From contig JBCCTF010000054.1 of the NCBI GenBank assembly GCA_039198765.1, forward strand, positions 1 to 22,157: a stretch of 22,157 nucleotides of DNA. The letters are read 5' to 3'. The notes under the pieces are model-generated. The model searched no databases. It saw only the letters and a list, made by a program, of their open reading frames with translations, and had not been told where the DNA came from. The DNA comes from Parvularcula sp039198765 (GTDB lineage: Bacteria; Pseudomonadota; Alphaproteobacteria; Caulobacterales; Parvularculaceae). A program made the translations under genes and the position numbers. Below, piece after piece: positions 1 to 7,216 of the stretch. How positions within the stretch are numbered: the first letter of the stretch is position 1; every line of letters starts with the position of its first letter.

Positions 1-164
1 CCAAACCGACGACGATCAAAATCCGCCTGAACTCCACTGCCGGCACCGGTTACTTCTACGTGACCAAGAAGAACACGCGCACGATGACCGAGAAGATGGT
101 TGTCCGGAAGTACGACCCCGTCGCGCGCAAGCACGTCGAGTTCAAAGAAGGCAAAATCAAGTAA
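1..164 (+). CDS. rpmG: 50S ribosomal protein L33 (5' truncated)
   Basis: Component of the large ribosomal subunit. The window opens inside the gene: 53 C-terminal residues read from base 3 to a TAA at 162-164, so only about two N-terminal residues are missing compared with the usual 55-residue protein. The segment GTGYFYVTKKN and the basic tail ending EFKEGKIK are typical of L33. No CxxC pairs are present, so this is the zinc-free form common in proteobacteria. A strong intrinsic terminator follows within 30 bases, so the gene ends its transcription unit here. Identification is from remembered family sequence and is confident. Confidence 0.95.
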   Translation, partial: KPTTIKIRLNSTAGTGYFYVTKKNTRTMTEKMVVRKYDPVARKHVEFKEGKIK

Positions 165-190
165 GGGCAGAACAGCCCTCACCTGATGAC

Positions 191-217
191 GAAAGGCGCC
201 CTTCGAGGCGCCTTTTT
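191..217 (+). terminator. Intrinsic terminator after rpmG
   Basis: The inverted repeat AAGGCGCC (193-200) / GGCGCCTT (207-214) with a six-base CTTCGA loop is followed by a run of T. This is a classic Rho-independent terminator for rpmG. It also lies just past the stop of the convergent gloA gene. The opposite strand has only three T after the stem, so it would be a weaker terminator for gloA. Confidence 0.88.
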
Positions 218-219
218 TG

Positions 220-660
220 TTACCAGGAGCCTGTGTTCTCCATCGATGCCCAAGGCTCTTGCGGCGGCAGGGCCTCGCCCCGCTGAAGCAGCTCAATCGA
301 GATCCCATCAGGCGTGCGAACAAAGGCCATATGCCCGTCGCGCGGCGGCCTGTTGATAGTCACCCCCATCTCCTGAAGGTGCGCGCAGAGGCCGTAGAGA
401 TCATCCACCCGGTAGGCGAGATGGCCAAAATTGCGCCCGCCGTCATACTCCTCAGGGTCCCAATTGTGGGTCAGCTCGACCATCGGCGCCTTGTCGTCGC
501 GCGCCCGCGCCTCATCGCCAGCCGCCGCAAGAAAGACGAGCGTGAAGCGACCCTTCTCATAGTCCTTCCGGCTCACCTCAACAAAACCAAGGCCCTGACA
601 GAAGAAAGCCAGTGTCGCGTCGAGGTCACGCACGCGGATCATCGTGTGCAGATATTCCAT
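220..660 (-). CDS. gloA: Lactoylglutathione lyase (glyoxalase I)
   Basis: Converts the methylglyoxal-glutathione hemithioacetal to S-lactoylglutathione in the cytoplasm, the first step of methylglyoxal detoxification. From the chosen start the protein is 146 residues, the usual GloA size. The four metal ligands are visible at the expected spacing: H5 in MEYLHTMIRVRD, E62 in MVELTHNWDPEEY, H80 in FGHLAY and E123 in ISIELLQ. The start at 660 is chosen because AGGAGA sits just upstream and the protein then begins like E. coli GloA. An in-frame extension to 711 is possible but unlikely. It converges on rpmG and is divergent from the PEP-CTERM-like gene. Confidence 0.93.
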   Translation of the reverse strand: MEYLHTMIRVRDLDATLAFFCQGLGFVEVSRKDYEKGRFTLVFLAAAGDEARARDDKAPMVELTHNWDPEEYDGGRNFGHLAYRVDDLYGLCAHLQEMGVTINRPPRDGHMAFVRTPDGISIELLQRGEALPPQEPWASMENTGSW

Positions 661-766
661 AGAGTTTCTCCTCGGTGAACACAGCCTGCCGAGCGTCGAC
701 ACCCCCCGCAACGTTTCCGAAGCCTTTGCGTTCTAACATCACGCATCGGCCTCGGGGATAAACACG

Positions 767-1402
767 ATGATGAAATGGCTCGCCAGCGCCTTTGCAGCAG
801 CACTCTTTGCGGCTTCGTCCGCCTCAGCGGCGACGGTTCTCGTGAACGTCAGCGCCAGCGTCTACGACTCATCATCCCAGATGAACACAGTGGATGACTG
901 GATCGCCTTTGCGAACGCCAACCCTGCAGTGGCGACCTTCGACGTCAGCTCGCTGAACTATCCGGCGAACAGCAACACCATCAAAAGCAACAAGATGATC
1001 TCCGAGATGATCGGCGGCGATGCCAGCACCCTTTCTGGGCTCGACATCAAGTTGGAGACGACCGTCTGGGTCTTTGAGGGCATGATCGACCTGGCAGGCG
1101 GAACGCAGACTTTCTCTGTCGGCTCCGACGACGGCTTCGCCCTCTTTATCGACGGTGTGGAGGTGAGCCGCCGGACCGCGCCCCGCGGCTTTGACTGGAC
1201 CGACGTCACCGGCGACTTCGGCACGGGCCTCAAGACGTTCAAGCTCGTCTACTATGAGAACCAGGGCAACACCGGTGTGGCTCTCAAGATCGACGGCGTT
1301 GTTGCCGACAACATCATGTCGGTCCCGGCTCCGTCGAGCGGCGTTCTGATGGGCTTCCTGCTCGCCGGTCTGGCGATCACGCCGCGGGTGCGCCGCCGCT
1401 AA
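767..1402 (+). CDS. Exported PA14-like protein with PEP-CTERM-type sorting tail
   Basis: A 211-residue exported protein. A signal peptide (residues 1-21, Ala-rich, cleaved near SASA/AT) is followed by a beta-rich domain. Residues of about 100-180 resemble a PA14 lectin-like fold, with GTQTFSVGSDDGFALFIDG and FKLVYYENQG matching its 'sDDG..L.iDG' and 'Y.e..g' signatures. The C-terminus has VPAP (186-189), a hydrophobic stretch and the basic end RVRRR. This is the three-part pattern of PEP-CTERM substrates, which exosortase processes on the way to the cell surface. No exosortase is in the window. It stands alone between gloA and purQ. The function, perhaps carbohydrate or matrix binding, is inferred. 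The ATG one codon downstream could also be the start. Confidence 0.75.
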   Translation: MMKWLASAFAAALFAASSASAATVLVNVSASVYDSSSQMNTVDDWIAFANANPAVATFDVSSLNYPANSNTIKSNKMISEMIGGDASTLSGLDIKLETTVWVFEGMIDLAGGTQTFSVGSDDGFALFIDGVEVSRRTAPRGFDWTDVTGDFGTGLKTFKLVYYENQGNTGVALKIDGVVADNIMSVPAPSSGVLMGFLLAGLAITPRVRRR

Positions 1403-1446
1403 ACCACCCCTTCCGAAAGCGTGCGGGGCGCGGTAGGGGCCGAGCC

Positions 1447-2106
1447 ATGAAAACGGCTGTCATTGTCTTCCCCGCCTCCAATTGTGATCGCGACGCCCAG
1501 GTCGCCCTGCGCCAGGCGACCGGCGCGGAGCCTGAGATGATCTGGCACGCCGAAAGCGCGCTGCCCGAGGGCCTGGACCTCGTCGTCCTGCCCGGCGGCT
1601 TCGCCCACGGCGACTATCTCCGCTGCGGCGCGATCGCGGCGCGGTCCAAGATCATGGACGCCGTCATCGCCCGCGCGAAAACAGGCGGTCCGACCCTGGG
1701 CATTTGCAACGGCTTCCAAATCCTCTGCGAAAGCGGCCTCCTCCCCGGCGCACTGATGACCAACGCCAACCAGCATTTCATCAGCCGCGAAGTCACCCTG
1801 CGCGTCGAAGCGAACGATAGTCCGTTCACGAACGGATACGACAGCGGCGCCTACACCCGCTTCCCCGTCGCCCACCACGACGGCAATTATCAGGCCCAGG
1901 ACGATGTCCTCGACCGCCTCGAAGGCGAAGGCCGTGTCGCCTTCCGCTACGTCGAACCCATCAACGGCGCCGCACGGAATATCGCAGGCATCGTCTCGGA
2001 AGACCGCAAGATTCTCGGCATGATGCCCCACCCCGAACGCGCCATGGCCGAAGGCGCCGACGGCGAAGTGTTTTTCCGCCAGGCCATCTCGGCCCTCGCG
2101 GCCTAG
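1447..2106 (+). CDS. purQ: Phosphoribosylformylglycinamidine synthase subunit PurQ (glutaminase)
   Basis: Class I glutamine amidotransferase subunit that releases ammonia from glutamine for PurL, which converts FGAR to FGAM in step 4 of de novo purine synthesis. It is 219 residues, normal for PurQ. The N-terminus MKTAVIVFPASNCDRD is diagnostic. The nucleophile elbow is LGICNGFQIL with C87. The other triad residues are H195 and E197 in MMPHPERA. The start follows AGGGGCC. In small-type systems purS usually lies just upstream, but the preceding 44 bases hold no gene and the neighbour is the PEP-CTERM-like gene. Its partner purL lies about 8.3 kb downstream. Confidence 0.96.
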   Translation: MKTAVIVFPASNCDRDAQVALRQATGAEPEMIWHAESALPEGLDLVVLPGGFAHGDYLRCGAIAARSKIMDAVIARAKTGGPTLGICNGFQILCESGLLPGALMTNANQHFISREVTLRVEANDSPFTNGYDSGAYTRFPVAHHDGNYQAQDDVLDRLEGEGRVAFRYVEPINGAARNIAGIVSEDRKILGMMPHPERAMAEGADGEVFFRQAISALAA

Positions 2107-2135
2107 GACTGCCGACCCTGCTGGCCCGTACAGGA

Positions 2136-2168
2136 GCTCCCTGATAAGCCGAAACGGTTTTAGGGAGC
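2136..2168 (+). promoter_or_regulatory. Hairpin containing the SD sequence of the haloperoxidase-like gene
   Basis: GCTCCCT (2136-2142) pairs with AGGGAGC (2162-2168). A G-U pair and, after a two-base bulge, six further pairs extend the stem to an AAA loop at 2152-2154. The 3' arm is the Shine-Dalgarno AGGGAG of the gene starting at 2177, spaced nine bases from its ATG. The fold would hide the ribosome-binding site. It could alternatively act as a purQ terminator hairpin, but no T run follows it. Confidence 0.55.
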
Positions 2169-2176
2169 AAAAAGCC

Positions 2177-3415
2177 ATGCGAACCAAAGATGTCTTTCTG
2201 GGGTTGGCCATCGCCAGCGTCGCGGCCTTCAGTCCACATGCTACAGCAGCACCGGCGATTGCGGCGTGGGAAGCAGCTGTGTTCGAAGCGGAAGAATTCC
2301 CGAGTGACGACCCCGACACGCTACGCCTCTTAGCGGGGCTGTTCCTCGCGATGTACTATGCCGGGGCCGAGGTCGACGACCGCTATGATCTCGGTACGGA
2401 CCTTCCTAATGCCGAAGCAACGCCCGATGAAGCCGCGGCCGCAGCGGGCCGAGCGTACCTCAACACATACTTCAAAACCAACACTCGAAGCCTGATGCGG
2501 GTCAGACGTCTTGGCCGGCGCGATGATCTTCAGGCGTTGGCGACGGCTTCAGCGGAACTGGCTTACGAGATGGCCACGCGGACCGTAAGCGACCCAGTCC
2601 ACTACCGGCCTTTTACCGTACCCGGACGTTATGTACCCACACAAATCCCCAATGATGTCGTCACCGCGCACGAGGCCCACTTCGCCTATGACCCTGCCCG
2701 GGCGACAAAGCTTCCGGCACCGCCGCGCCCCGACTCGGACGCCTACGCAGCGAGCTACAATGAGACGAAACGGGTCGGCGGCACCACCAGCGATGTGCGC
2801 ACGGAGGAGCAGGCCAAGTCATCCATGATCTATGATCTGCAAGACCCGCACCCGATGATTTACCGCATCATGGATCGTCGTGACCTCACCCTGTTTGAGC
2901 AAGCGCGGATCATGGCGATCTACAATCTAGCTACGGAAGATTTGGGCGCAGCGCAGTTCGCAGGCAAACTGCACTTCCAGTCCTGGCGGCCTATAACCGC
3001 CATCCGTAACGGCGACATCGACGGCCGCGACGACACGGACAGCGACCCCGGCTGGACACCGCTCCTGAGGACCCCCAATTCGTCCGAGTACCCCTGCGGC
3101 CACTGCACCTTTGTGTCGGCCACGGCTCATCTCTTGGAGGTGCTGCTGCCGCTTCAAGAAGGCGAGCAAGTGGTGATCCTCGCCGACGATATTTATACGA
3201 AGGACGAAAACCGCGGCTTTGAGGGTGATCTGGTGTCCTACATCGAAGGGCACCGCATCGAGCTTGCGACGTACCAAGACTATGCCACCGTCGGCGCCAT
3301 GTCGCGGATCTACAACGGCGCCCATTTCCGCTATTCCACAGATATGGGCCTACGCCTGGGCAAGGACGTTGCTGATGCCATCCTTGAGGCGTGGGACGGC
3401 TTGCCGGAGGAGTGA
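2177..3415 (+). CDS. Exported vanadium-dependent haloperoxidase / PAP2-like protein
   Basis: A 412-residue protein with a signal peptide (about residues 1-24, cleaved near HATAA) and a C-terminal acid-phosphatase/vanadium-haloperoxidase domain. The three vanadate/phosphate-binding motifs are visible: K264-x6-R271-P272 in KLHFQSWRPITAIR, PCGHC at 306-310, and R377-x5-H383 with D389 in SRIYNGAHFRYSTD. They correspond to K353, R360, S402-G403-H404, R490 and H496 of Curvularia chloroperoxidase. The Ser of the usual PSGH motif is Cys307 here. Family members oxidise halides with H2O2 or hydrolyse phosphate esters; which applies is not decidable from sequence. It is monocistronic by appearance, and its SD AGGGAG is inside a hairpin. 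Confidence 0.8.
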   Translation: MRTKDVFLGLAIASVAAFSPHATAAPAIAAWEAAVFEAEEFPSDDPDTLRLLAGLFLAMYYAGAEVDDRYDLGTDLPNAEATPDEAAAAAGRAYLNTYFKTNTRSLMRVRRLGRRDDLQALATASAELAYEMATRTVSDPVHYRPFTVPGRYVPTQIPNDVVTAHEAHFAYDPARATKLPAPPRPDSDAYAASYNETKRVGGTTSDVRTEEQAKSSMIYDLQDPHPMIYRIMDRRDLTLFEQARIMAIYNLATEDLGAAQFAGKLHFQSWRPITAIRNGDIDGRDDTDSDPGWTPLLRTPNSSEYPCGHCTFVSATAHLLEVLLPLQEGEQVVILADDIYTKDENRGFEGDLVSYIEGHRIELATYQDYATVGAMSRIYNGAHFRYSTDMGLRLGKDVADAILEAWDGLPEE

Positions 3416-3481
3416 AGTACCCAAGAAAGATGCAAGCGCCTAGGCATGGTGTCCCACCGCAAACGCGCCATCGCCTCCTGA

Positions 3482-3593
3482 CGTCATCCCGGAATTTGCG
3501 AAGCAAATATCCGGGATCCATCACAGAAAAAACGTTCAGCATACGGTAGTTTTCAAGCCGGGCAATGGATCCCGGGTCAAGCCCGGGATGACG
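3482..3593. repeat. Palindromic intergenic repeat (GTCATCCCGG type)
   Basis: Two facing arms share the same ends: CGTCATCCCGG...ATCCGGGATCCAT at 3482-3521 and ATGGATCCCGGG...CCCGGGATGACG at 3565-3593. Each arm is itself a hairpin (CCCGG/CCGGG), and together they form a long inverted repeat of about 112 bases. Alphaproteobacterial genomes carry many short palindromes with this core. It lies between the haloperoxidase-like gene and the pentapeptide gene, ending five bases before that gene's ATG, so it occupies the place where an RBS would be expected. Confidence 0.75.
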
Positions 3594-3598
3594 GCAAG

Positions 3599-4831
3599 AT
3601 GAGCAAACTCTGGGAACGGATCAAAAGTACTCTGATATGGATCTTCGGCCCGAGCCTTAGAATCGTATGGAGAGCGATCGTTGGCTCCAACCGTTCGCAA
3701 TGGATTGAGACTGGCTTTCTCCGCTTTTTTCTCGCTGCGTTAGTCTTGATCATCGCCGCAGCAATCGCAGTCCTCGGCTTTGGCTACAGCCCTTTCCCCA
3801 ACCTCTTCGAAAAGAGCATCTTCCCCGACGGCAGAGGCCTGAACGACAGCCAGACCGACGCCGAGATCCTGCGCAACCTGCTGTTCGCTCTCGCAGGCTT
3901 CGTCGGCGCCGTCTTCGGCCTCTTCCAACTCTACAACGCAGCCCGCCGTACACGGATCAGCGAAGACCAAGTCCGCGTCGCCTTCGAGGCCGAACGCAAC
4001 CAACGCTACGTCTCCGCCGCGGAGTTGCTGAAGGATAAGAGCCCCGCCGTCCGCATCGCAGGCATCACGGCGCTCAAGCGCCTAGGTCTGGAGCAAGATT
4101 CCAAGTACCGCGAAACAGTCATCGAACTCCTTGCTGGCTTCATCCGCGCAGAGACAAGTCAATCGGCTCAAAAACAAACCAGGCCGCTCGTGCATCCTGT
4201 GGACAGGGAAGACCAAGACCCTCCGACAAAATCTGACGGAAAACCGCTCCAAGCAAGGAAGGAAACCCGACCGACTGAGTCAGTCTCAAAGGCTTTTGAG
4301 GCGCTTTCCGCACTTACTTCTAGCAGCACCTTAGATCAGAGAGAGCAGACCCGGCTCGGCAGTCGCGTCGATCTTCGAAACTGTAACCTCGCAGGATTAG
4401 ACCAACCAAACGCACAGATGGTGGGTTGGGACTTAAGCGGGAGCAACTTGACCGGAGCTGTGCTCATCGCAGCCAACCTCACGAAAACAAGGTTGTTCAG
4501 AGCAGACCTCTCAAACGCCTGCTTGGCTGCAGCAAACATGACGTCTGCTGAGCTTAGAGCATCAAACCTGACATTGGCTGATTTGTTTGGAGCACTTTTG
4601 GAAGACGCAAACCTCGCTGCTTCCGATCTCACAGAGACTAGCTTGGAAACAGCCGACTTGAATGGTGCGATTTTGGAAGTCGCTAGAAACGTCTCAGTTG
4701 TCCAGCTCGCTCAAGCGAGAAACGTCATATGGCCAAAAGATATTCCGCGGCCAAAGGAAGGGCCATACTCAGAGGATGACCCCTATGGCCTTGCGAACAC
4801 CCCACCCAACGACTCCGACCCCACCCCCTAA
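3599..4831 (+). CDS. Membrane-anchored pentapeptide-repeat protein
   Basis: A 410-residue protein. Two transmembrane segments lie at about 41-62 and 92-112. A cytoplasmic module at about 128-183 (RYVSAAELLKDKSPAVRIAG, then a helix ending GFIRAE) resembles the segment preceding the repeats in many bacterial membrane pentapeptide proteins. A polar linker follows (185-255), then pentapeptide repeats at about 258-360 of the A(D/N)Lxx kind, for example LSGSNLTGAVL and LSNACLAAANM. These should form a right-handed square beta-helix. The function is unknown; relatives act in binding or scaffolding. The start follows the palindromic repeat with no clear SD. The repeat part uses more TTG, GGA and AAC-type codons than neighbouring genes. 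Confidence 0.75.
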   Translation: MSKLWERIKSTLIWIFGPSLRIVWRAIVGSNRSQWIETGFLRFFLAALVLIIAAAIAVLGFGYSPFPNLFEKSIFPDGRGLNDSQTDAEILRNLLFALAGFVGAVFGLFQLYNAARRTRISEDQVRVAFEAERNQRYVSAAELLKDKSPAVRIAGITALKRLGLEQDSKYRETVIELLAGFIRAETSQSAQKQTRPLVHPVDREDQDPPTKSDGKPLQARKETRPTESVSKAFEALSALTSSSTLDQREQTRLGSRVDLRNCNLAGLDQPNAQMVGWDLSGSNLTGAVLIAANLTKTRLFRADLSNACLAAANMTSAELRASNLTLADLFGALLEDANLAASDLTETSLETADLNGAILEVARNVSVVQLAQARNVIWPKDIPRPKEGPYSEDDPYGLANTPPNDSDPTP

Positions 4832-4856
4832 CCTTATCCCCACACCCTCCCACCGC

Positions 4857-4862
4857 GCTACA
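4857..4862 (+). promoter_or_regulatory. Possible -10 element for the 6S-like RNA
   Basis: TACACT resembles the TATAAT -10 box and lies about 20 bases before the first closing-stem bases of the 6S-like RNA. The -35 is unclear; TTATCC at 4834-4839 is a weak candidate. A hypothesis only. Confidence 0.25.
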
Positions 4863-4882
4863 CTCCACCCAGCAGCAAGACC

Positions 4883-5119
4883 TGGGCGTCTGGTACCGTC
4901 TCCGATGGCGCTTGCTGTGTTTTGGTCCTCCGTGCTCGGAGCAGTTTTTCGGGCATGACGGTCCTCCCCGTGCGTGAGCTCGCCAGTTGGGCCATACAGG
5001 GAGCGTGAGGGCAAAACTGCCGCGCGGCGTGGATTGGAACCCTTCGGTCCGCCCGCTTCCATAACAAAACCATCCGTGGGCGGACAGCCGCGCGGCATCC
5101 CTCTTTCTGCGGTCGCCCA
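4883..5119 (+). ncRNA. ssrS: 6S RNA candidate
   Basis: This stretch of nearly 400 bases between two genes folds into one long, interrupted hairpin, as 6S RNA does when it mimics an open promoter to bind sigma70-RNA polymerase. Pairs seen: TGGGCG 4883-4888 with CGCCCA 5114-5119; GATG 4904-4907 with CATC 5096-5099; GCGC 4908-4911 with GCGC 5090-5093; GCTGT 4914-4918 with ACAGC 5084-5088; GCAGTTTT 4941-4948 with AAAACTGC 5013-5020. The 3' strand ACAGCCGCGCGGCATC resembles E. coli 6S (ACAGCCUGCGGCGGCAUC), and the AAAACTGC arm occurs in the same relative place. The core (4904-5099) is about 196 nt, against 184 in E. coli. Ends are uncertain. Confidence 0.6.
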
Positions 5120-5224
5120 CCGGCGCCGGGGATCACCCCTGCCAGCCGTCCACTGCGCTTCACCCTCCCCACGCCGCGCGAGATCCCCTAACGTCGCCCG
5201 CGCAGCTGTTGGAGGGGAGCCACC

Positions 5225-5803
5225 ATGACCCTCATCTATCTCGGCCTGGCGCTGTTCCTGGGCACGCACCTGTTCTCGGCCTACGCGCCCAGCGCGCGGG
5301 CCGCCGTCGTCGGGAAAATCGGTGAGGGGCCGTTCAAGGGGCTGTACTCCCTCGCCTCGCTCGGCGGGTTCGTGCTCCTCGTCCTCGGCTGGCGATCGAC
5401 GGTGCCAGAGATCATCTACACCCCGCCCGCCTGGGGCCTCTACGCAGCCTACGCCCTGATGACCGTCTCATTCATCCTGTTCGCGACGTCTTACCTGCCG
5501 GCGGGGCGGATCAAATCACTGGCTGGGCACCCCATGGTCCTCGGCACCGCCGTGGCTGGCTTGGCGCACTTGCTCGTGAACGGAGACAGCCGCTCCGTCA
5601 CCGTGTTTGGCGCGTTCCTCGTCTACGGCGTCGTGGCCCGCGTCTCCTACCACCTGCGCGGGGACAAGGGCGCATCGGGGACATCACTTTTAGGTGACGG
5701 CGCAGCCGTCCTCGGCGGCCTCTTCGGCGGGTTCCTGGTCGTGCACCACCTGCACCACTACCTCTCGGGCGTCCGCCTCGCGCCTTGGCTCCTTTTCGGA
5801 TGA
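5225..5803 (+). CDS. NnrU-family integral membrane protein
   Basis: A 192-residue polytopic membrane protein with about six hydrophobic segments (near 1-22, 40-57, 68-90, 102-117, 123-142 and 155-180). The pattern GLYSLASLGGFVLLVLGWR, LAGHPMVLGTAVAGLAHLLVNGD and the final GW-like hydrophobic end are characteristic of the NnrU family. That family was named for a gene near nitrite/nitric oxide reductase clusters, but most members have no proven role. There is no denitrification gene here. The start follows GGAGGGG at good spacing. It lies directly downstream of the 6S-like RNA. Confidence 0.85.
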   Translation: MTLIYLGLALFLGTHLFSAYAPSARAAVVGKIGEGPFKGLYSLASLGGFVLLVLGWRSTVPEIIYTPPAWGLYAAYALMTVSFILFATSYLPAGRIKSLAGHPMVLGTAVAGLAHLLVNGDSRSVTVFGAFLVYGVVARVSYHLRGDKGASGTSLLGDGAAVLGGLFGGFLVVHHLHHYLSGVRLAPWLLFG

Positions 5804-5925
5804 TCCGCCGTACACAGAGGGATAGAGCCGCTCGTTCCCGTTGGGGATAAACATTTTCTCGGCCGAACCGTTGCCCAAAAGTGGCGAATCGGTAGGGTCG
5901 AAAGCCTGTAACCCTGGACCACACC

Positions 5926-6948
5926 ATGACCGACACCCAGGCCCGCCACAATTGGACGCGGGACGAGATCGCTGCCCTCTACGCCCTGCCCATGGACACG
6001 CTGTTCACCAAGGCGCTGGCGGTGAAGGCGGCCAACTGGGCCGACGGCCGGGTGCAGAAGTCTCAGTTGCTGTCGATCAAAACCGGCGGCTGCGCAGAAA
6101 ACTGTGGCTATTGCAGCCAATCCGCCCACTTCGACACGGGCCTCAAAGCTGAAAAGCTGATGCCCCTCGGCGCGGTGGTCGCTGCGGCCAAGCAGGCGAA
6201 GATGAACGGCGCCGACCGCTTCTGCATGGGCGCCGCCTGGCGCTCCCTCAAAGACCGGGACCTGCCCAAGGTCGCCGCGATGGTGGAGGCGGTGAAAGCC
6301 GAAGGCCTCGAAACCTGCGTCACCGCTGGGATGCTGGAAGAGGGCCAGGCCGAAGCGCTGAAGGACGCCGGCCTCGACTATTACAACCACAATCTCGACA
6401 CCTCGCGCGAGTACTACAGCAAGGTGGTCAGCACACGGACCTACGAAGATCGCCTCGACACCCTAGCCAAGGCACGGAAGGCTGGCATCAAGCTCTGCGT
6501 CGGCGGCATCCTAGGCATGGGCGAAGGAAGGGTGGACCGCATCGGCCTGATCCACGAACTGGCGCAGCTCTCTCCGCATCCGGAGAGCGTGCCGATCAAC
6601 ATGCTGGTCCCAATCGAAGGCACACCGCTCGGCGACAGTCCTCAGCTCAGCGTCATCGAACTCGCCCGCGCCATCGCGGTCTGCCGCATCGTCTTCCCCG
6701 CGAGTTGGGTCCGCCTCTCCGCAGGCCGCGAGACCATGTCCGATGAAGGCCAGACTCTGTGCCTCCTCGCAGGCGCGAACTCGATGTTCATCGGCGACAA
6801 GCTCCTCACCACGGACAATCCTGACGTGGACGAAGACGAAGCGCTGATGGACAACCTCGGCTTCAAGCAAGGCAGCATCGACGACATGCCAACCAGTCCG
6901 ACGAGCAAGCGCATTTTGCCGCCTCCCGATCCGCGCATCAGTGGCTAA
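5926..6948 (+). CDS. bioB: Biotin synthase
   Basis: Radical-SAM enzyme that inserts sulfur into dethiobiotin to make biotin in the cytoplasm. It is 340 residues, normal length. The [4Fe-4S] motif CxxxCxxC is C56-C60-C63 in GGCAENCGYCSQSAHF. Other hallmarks are FCMGAAWR, the YYNHNLDTS segment and the N-M-L-V-P-I-E-G-T region. Arg in VRLSAGRETM matches the ligand of the [2Fe-2S] cluster. It is an isolated bioB with no bioFDA nearby. The upstream 120 bases show no obvious BirA or BioR operator. It is followed after 35 bases by a small gene in the same direction. Confidence 0.97.
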   Translation: MTDTQARHNWTRDEIAALYALPMDTLFTKALAVKAANWADGRVQKSQLLSIKTGGCAENCGYCSQSAHFDTGLKAEKLMPLGAVVAAAKQAKMNGADRFCMGAAWRSLKDRDLPKVAAMVEAVKAEGLETCVTAGMLEEGQAEALKDAGLDYYNHNLDTSREYYSKVVSTRTYEDRLDTLAKARKAGIKLCVGGILGMGEGRVDRIGLIHELAQLSPHPESVPINMLVPIEGTPLGDSPQLSVIELARAIAVCRIVFPASWVRLSAGRETMSDEGQTLCLLAGANSMFIGDKLLTTDNPDVDEDEALMDNLGFKQGSIDDMPTSPTSKRILPPPDPRISG

Positions 6949-6983
6949 ATCCCCGTTCCAGCCCAGCGAGCTAAGGAGCGGAC

Positions 6984-7214
6984 ATGGAAGAGAAGCGCCA
7001 AGACCTCGACGCGGAGAAAAAGAAACGCGTCCTCGACCGCATGCTGGAAGAGGTGAGCCGCGAGCATATCGATTTCTACTACCGCTCGACCTCTGAGGTG
7101 GCTTTCCTGATCCAGGAACACATCAGGAAGGGCGCGAAGCTCACCCAAGAGGACCGCGCCCTTGTCGCAGGCCTCACCCCAAGGGACATTCAAATTGTCC
7201 TGAGCCTGCACTAG
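6984..7214 (+). CDS. Small hypothetical protein
   Basis: A 76-residue, highly charged protein beginning MEEKRQDLDAEKKKR. It is predicted mostly helical with a Lys/Glu-rich N-terminal helix, and has no signal peptide or membrane segment. It has a good SD (AAGGAG) ten bases or fewer before the ATG and lies 35 bases after bioB, so it may be cotranscribed. I do not recognise the family. The RBS, the codon pattern and a hairpin right after the stop argue that it is real. Confidence 0.65.
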   Translation: MEEKRQDLDAEKKKRVLDRMLEEVSREHIDFYYRSTSEVAFLIQEHIRKGAKLTQEDRALVAGLTPRDIQIVLSLH

Positions 7215-7216
7215 GA

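Noticed and set aside
1399..2319. 306-residue open frame on the minus strand opposite purQ
   Set aside because: It is a shadow of GC-rich purQ codons; purQ has all family motifs and this frame has no recognisable domain or RBS.
4929..4949. CTCCG-TGCT-CGGAG hairpin followed by TTTTT as a terminator
   Set aside because: It resembles one, but it is inside the 6S-like fold, and the T run pairs with AAAACTGC at 5013-5020 in that structure.
4974..5228. Open frames on both strands across 4770-5270
   Set aside because: They overlap the 6S-like RNA, lack SD sequences and have Arg/Pro-rich composition typical of noncoding GC-rich DNA.
5804..5925. BirA/BioR operator before bioB
   Set aside because: No TTGTAAACC-type or TTATCTATAA-type palindrome was found in these bases.
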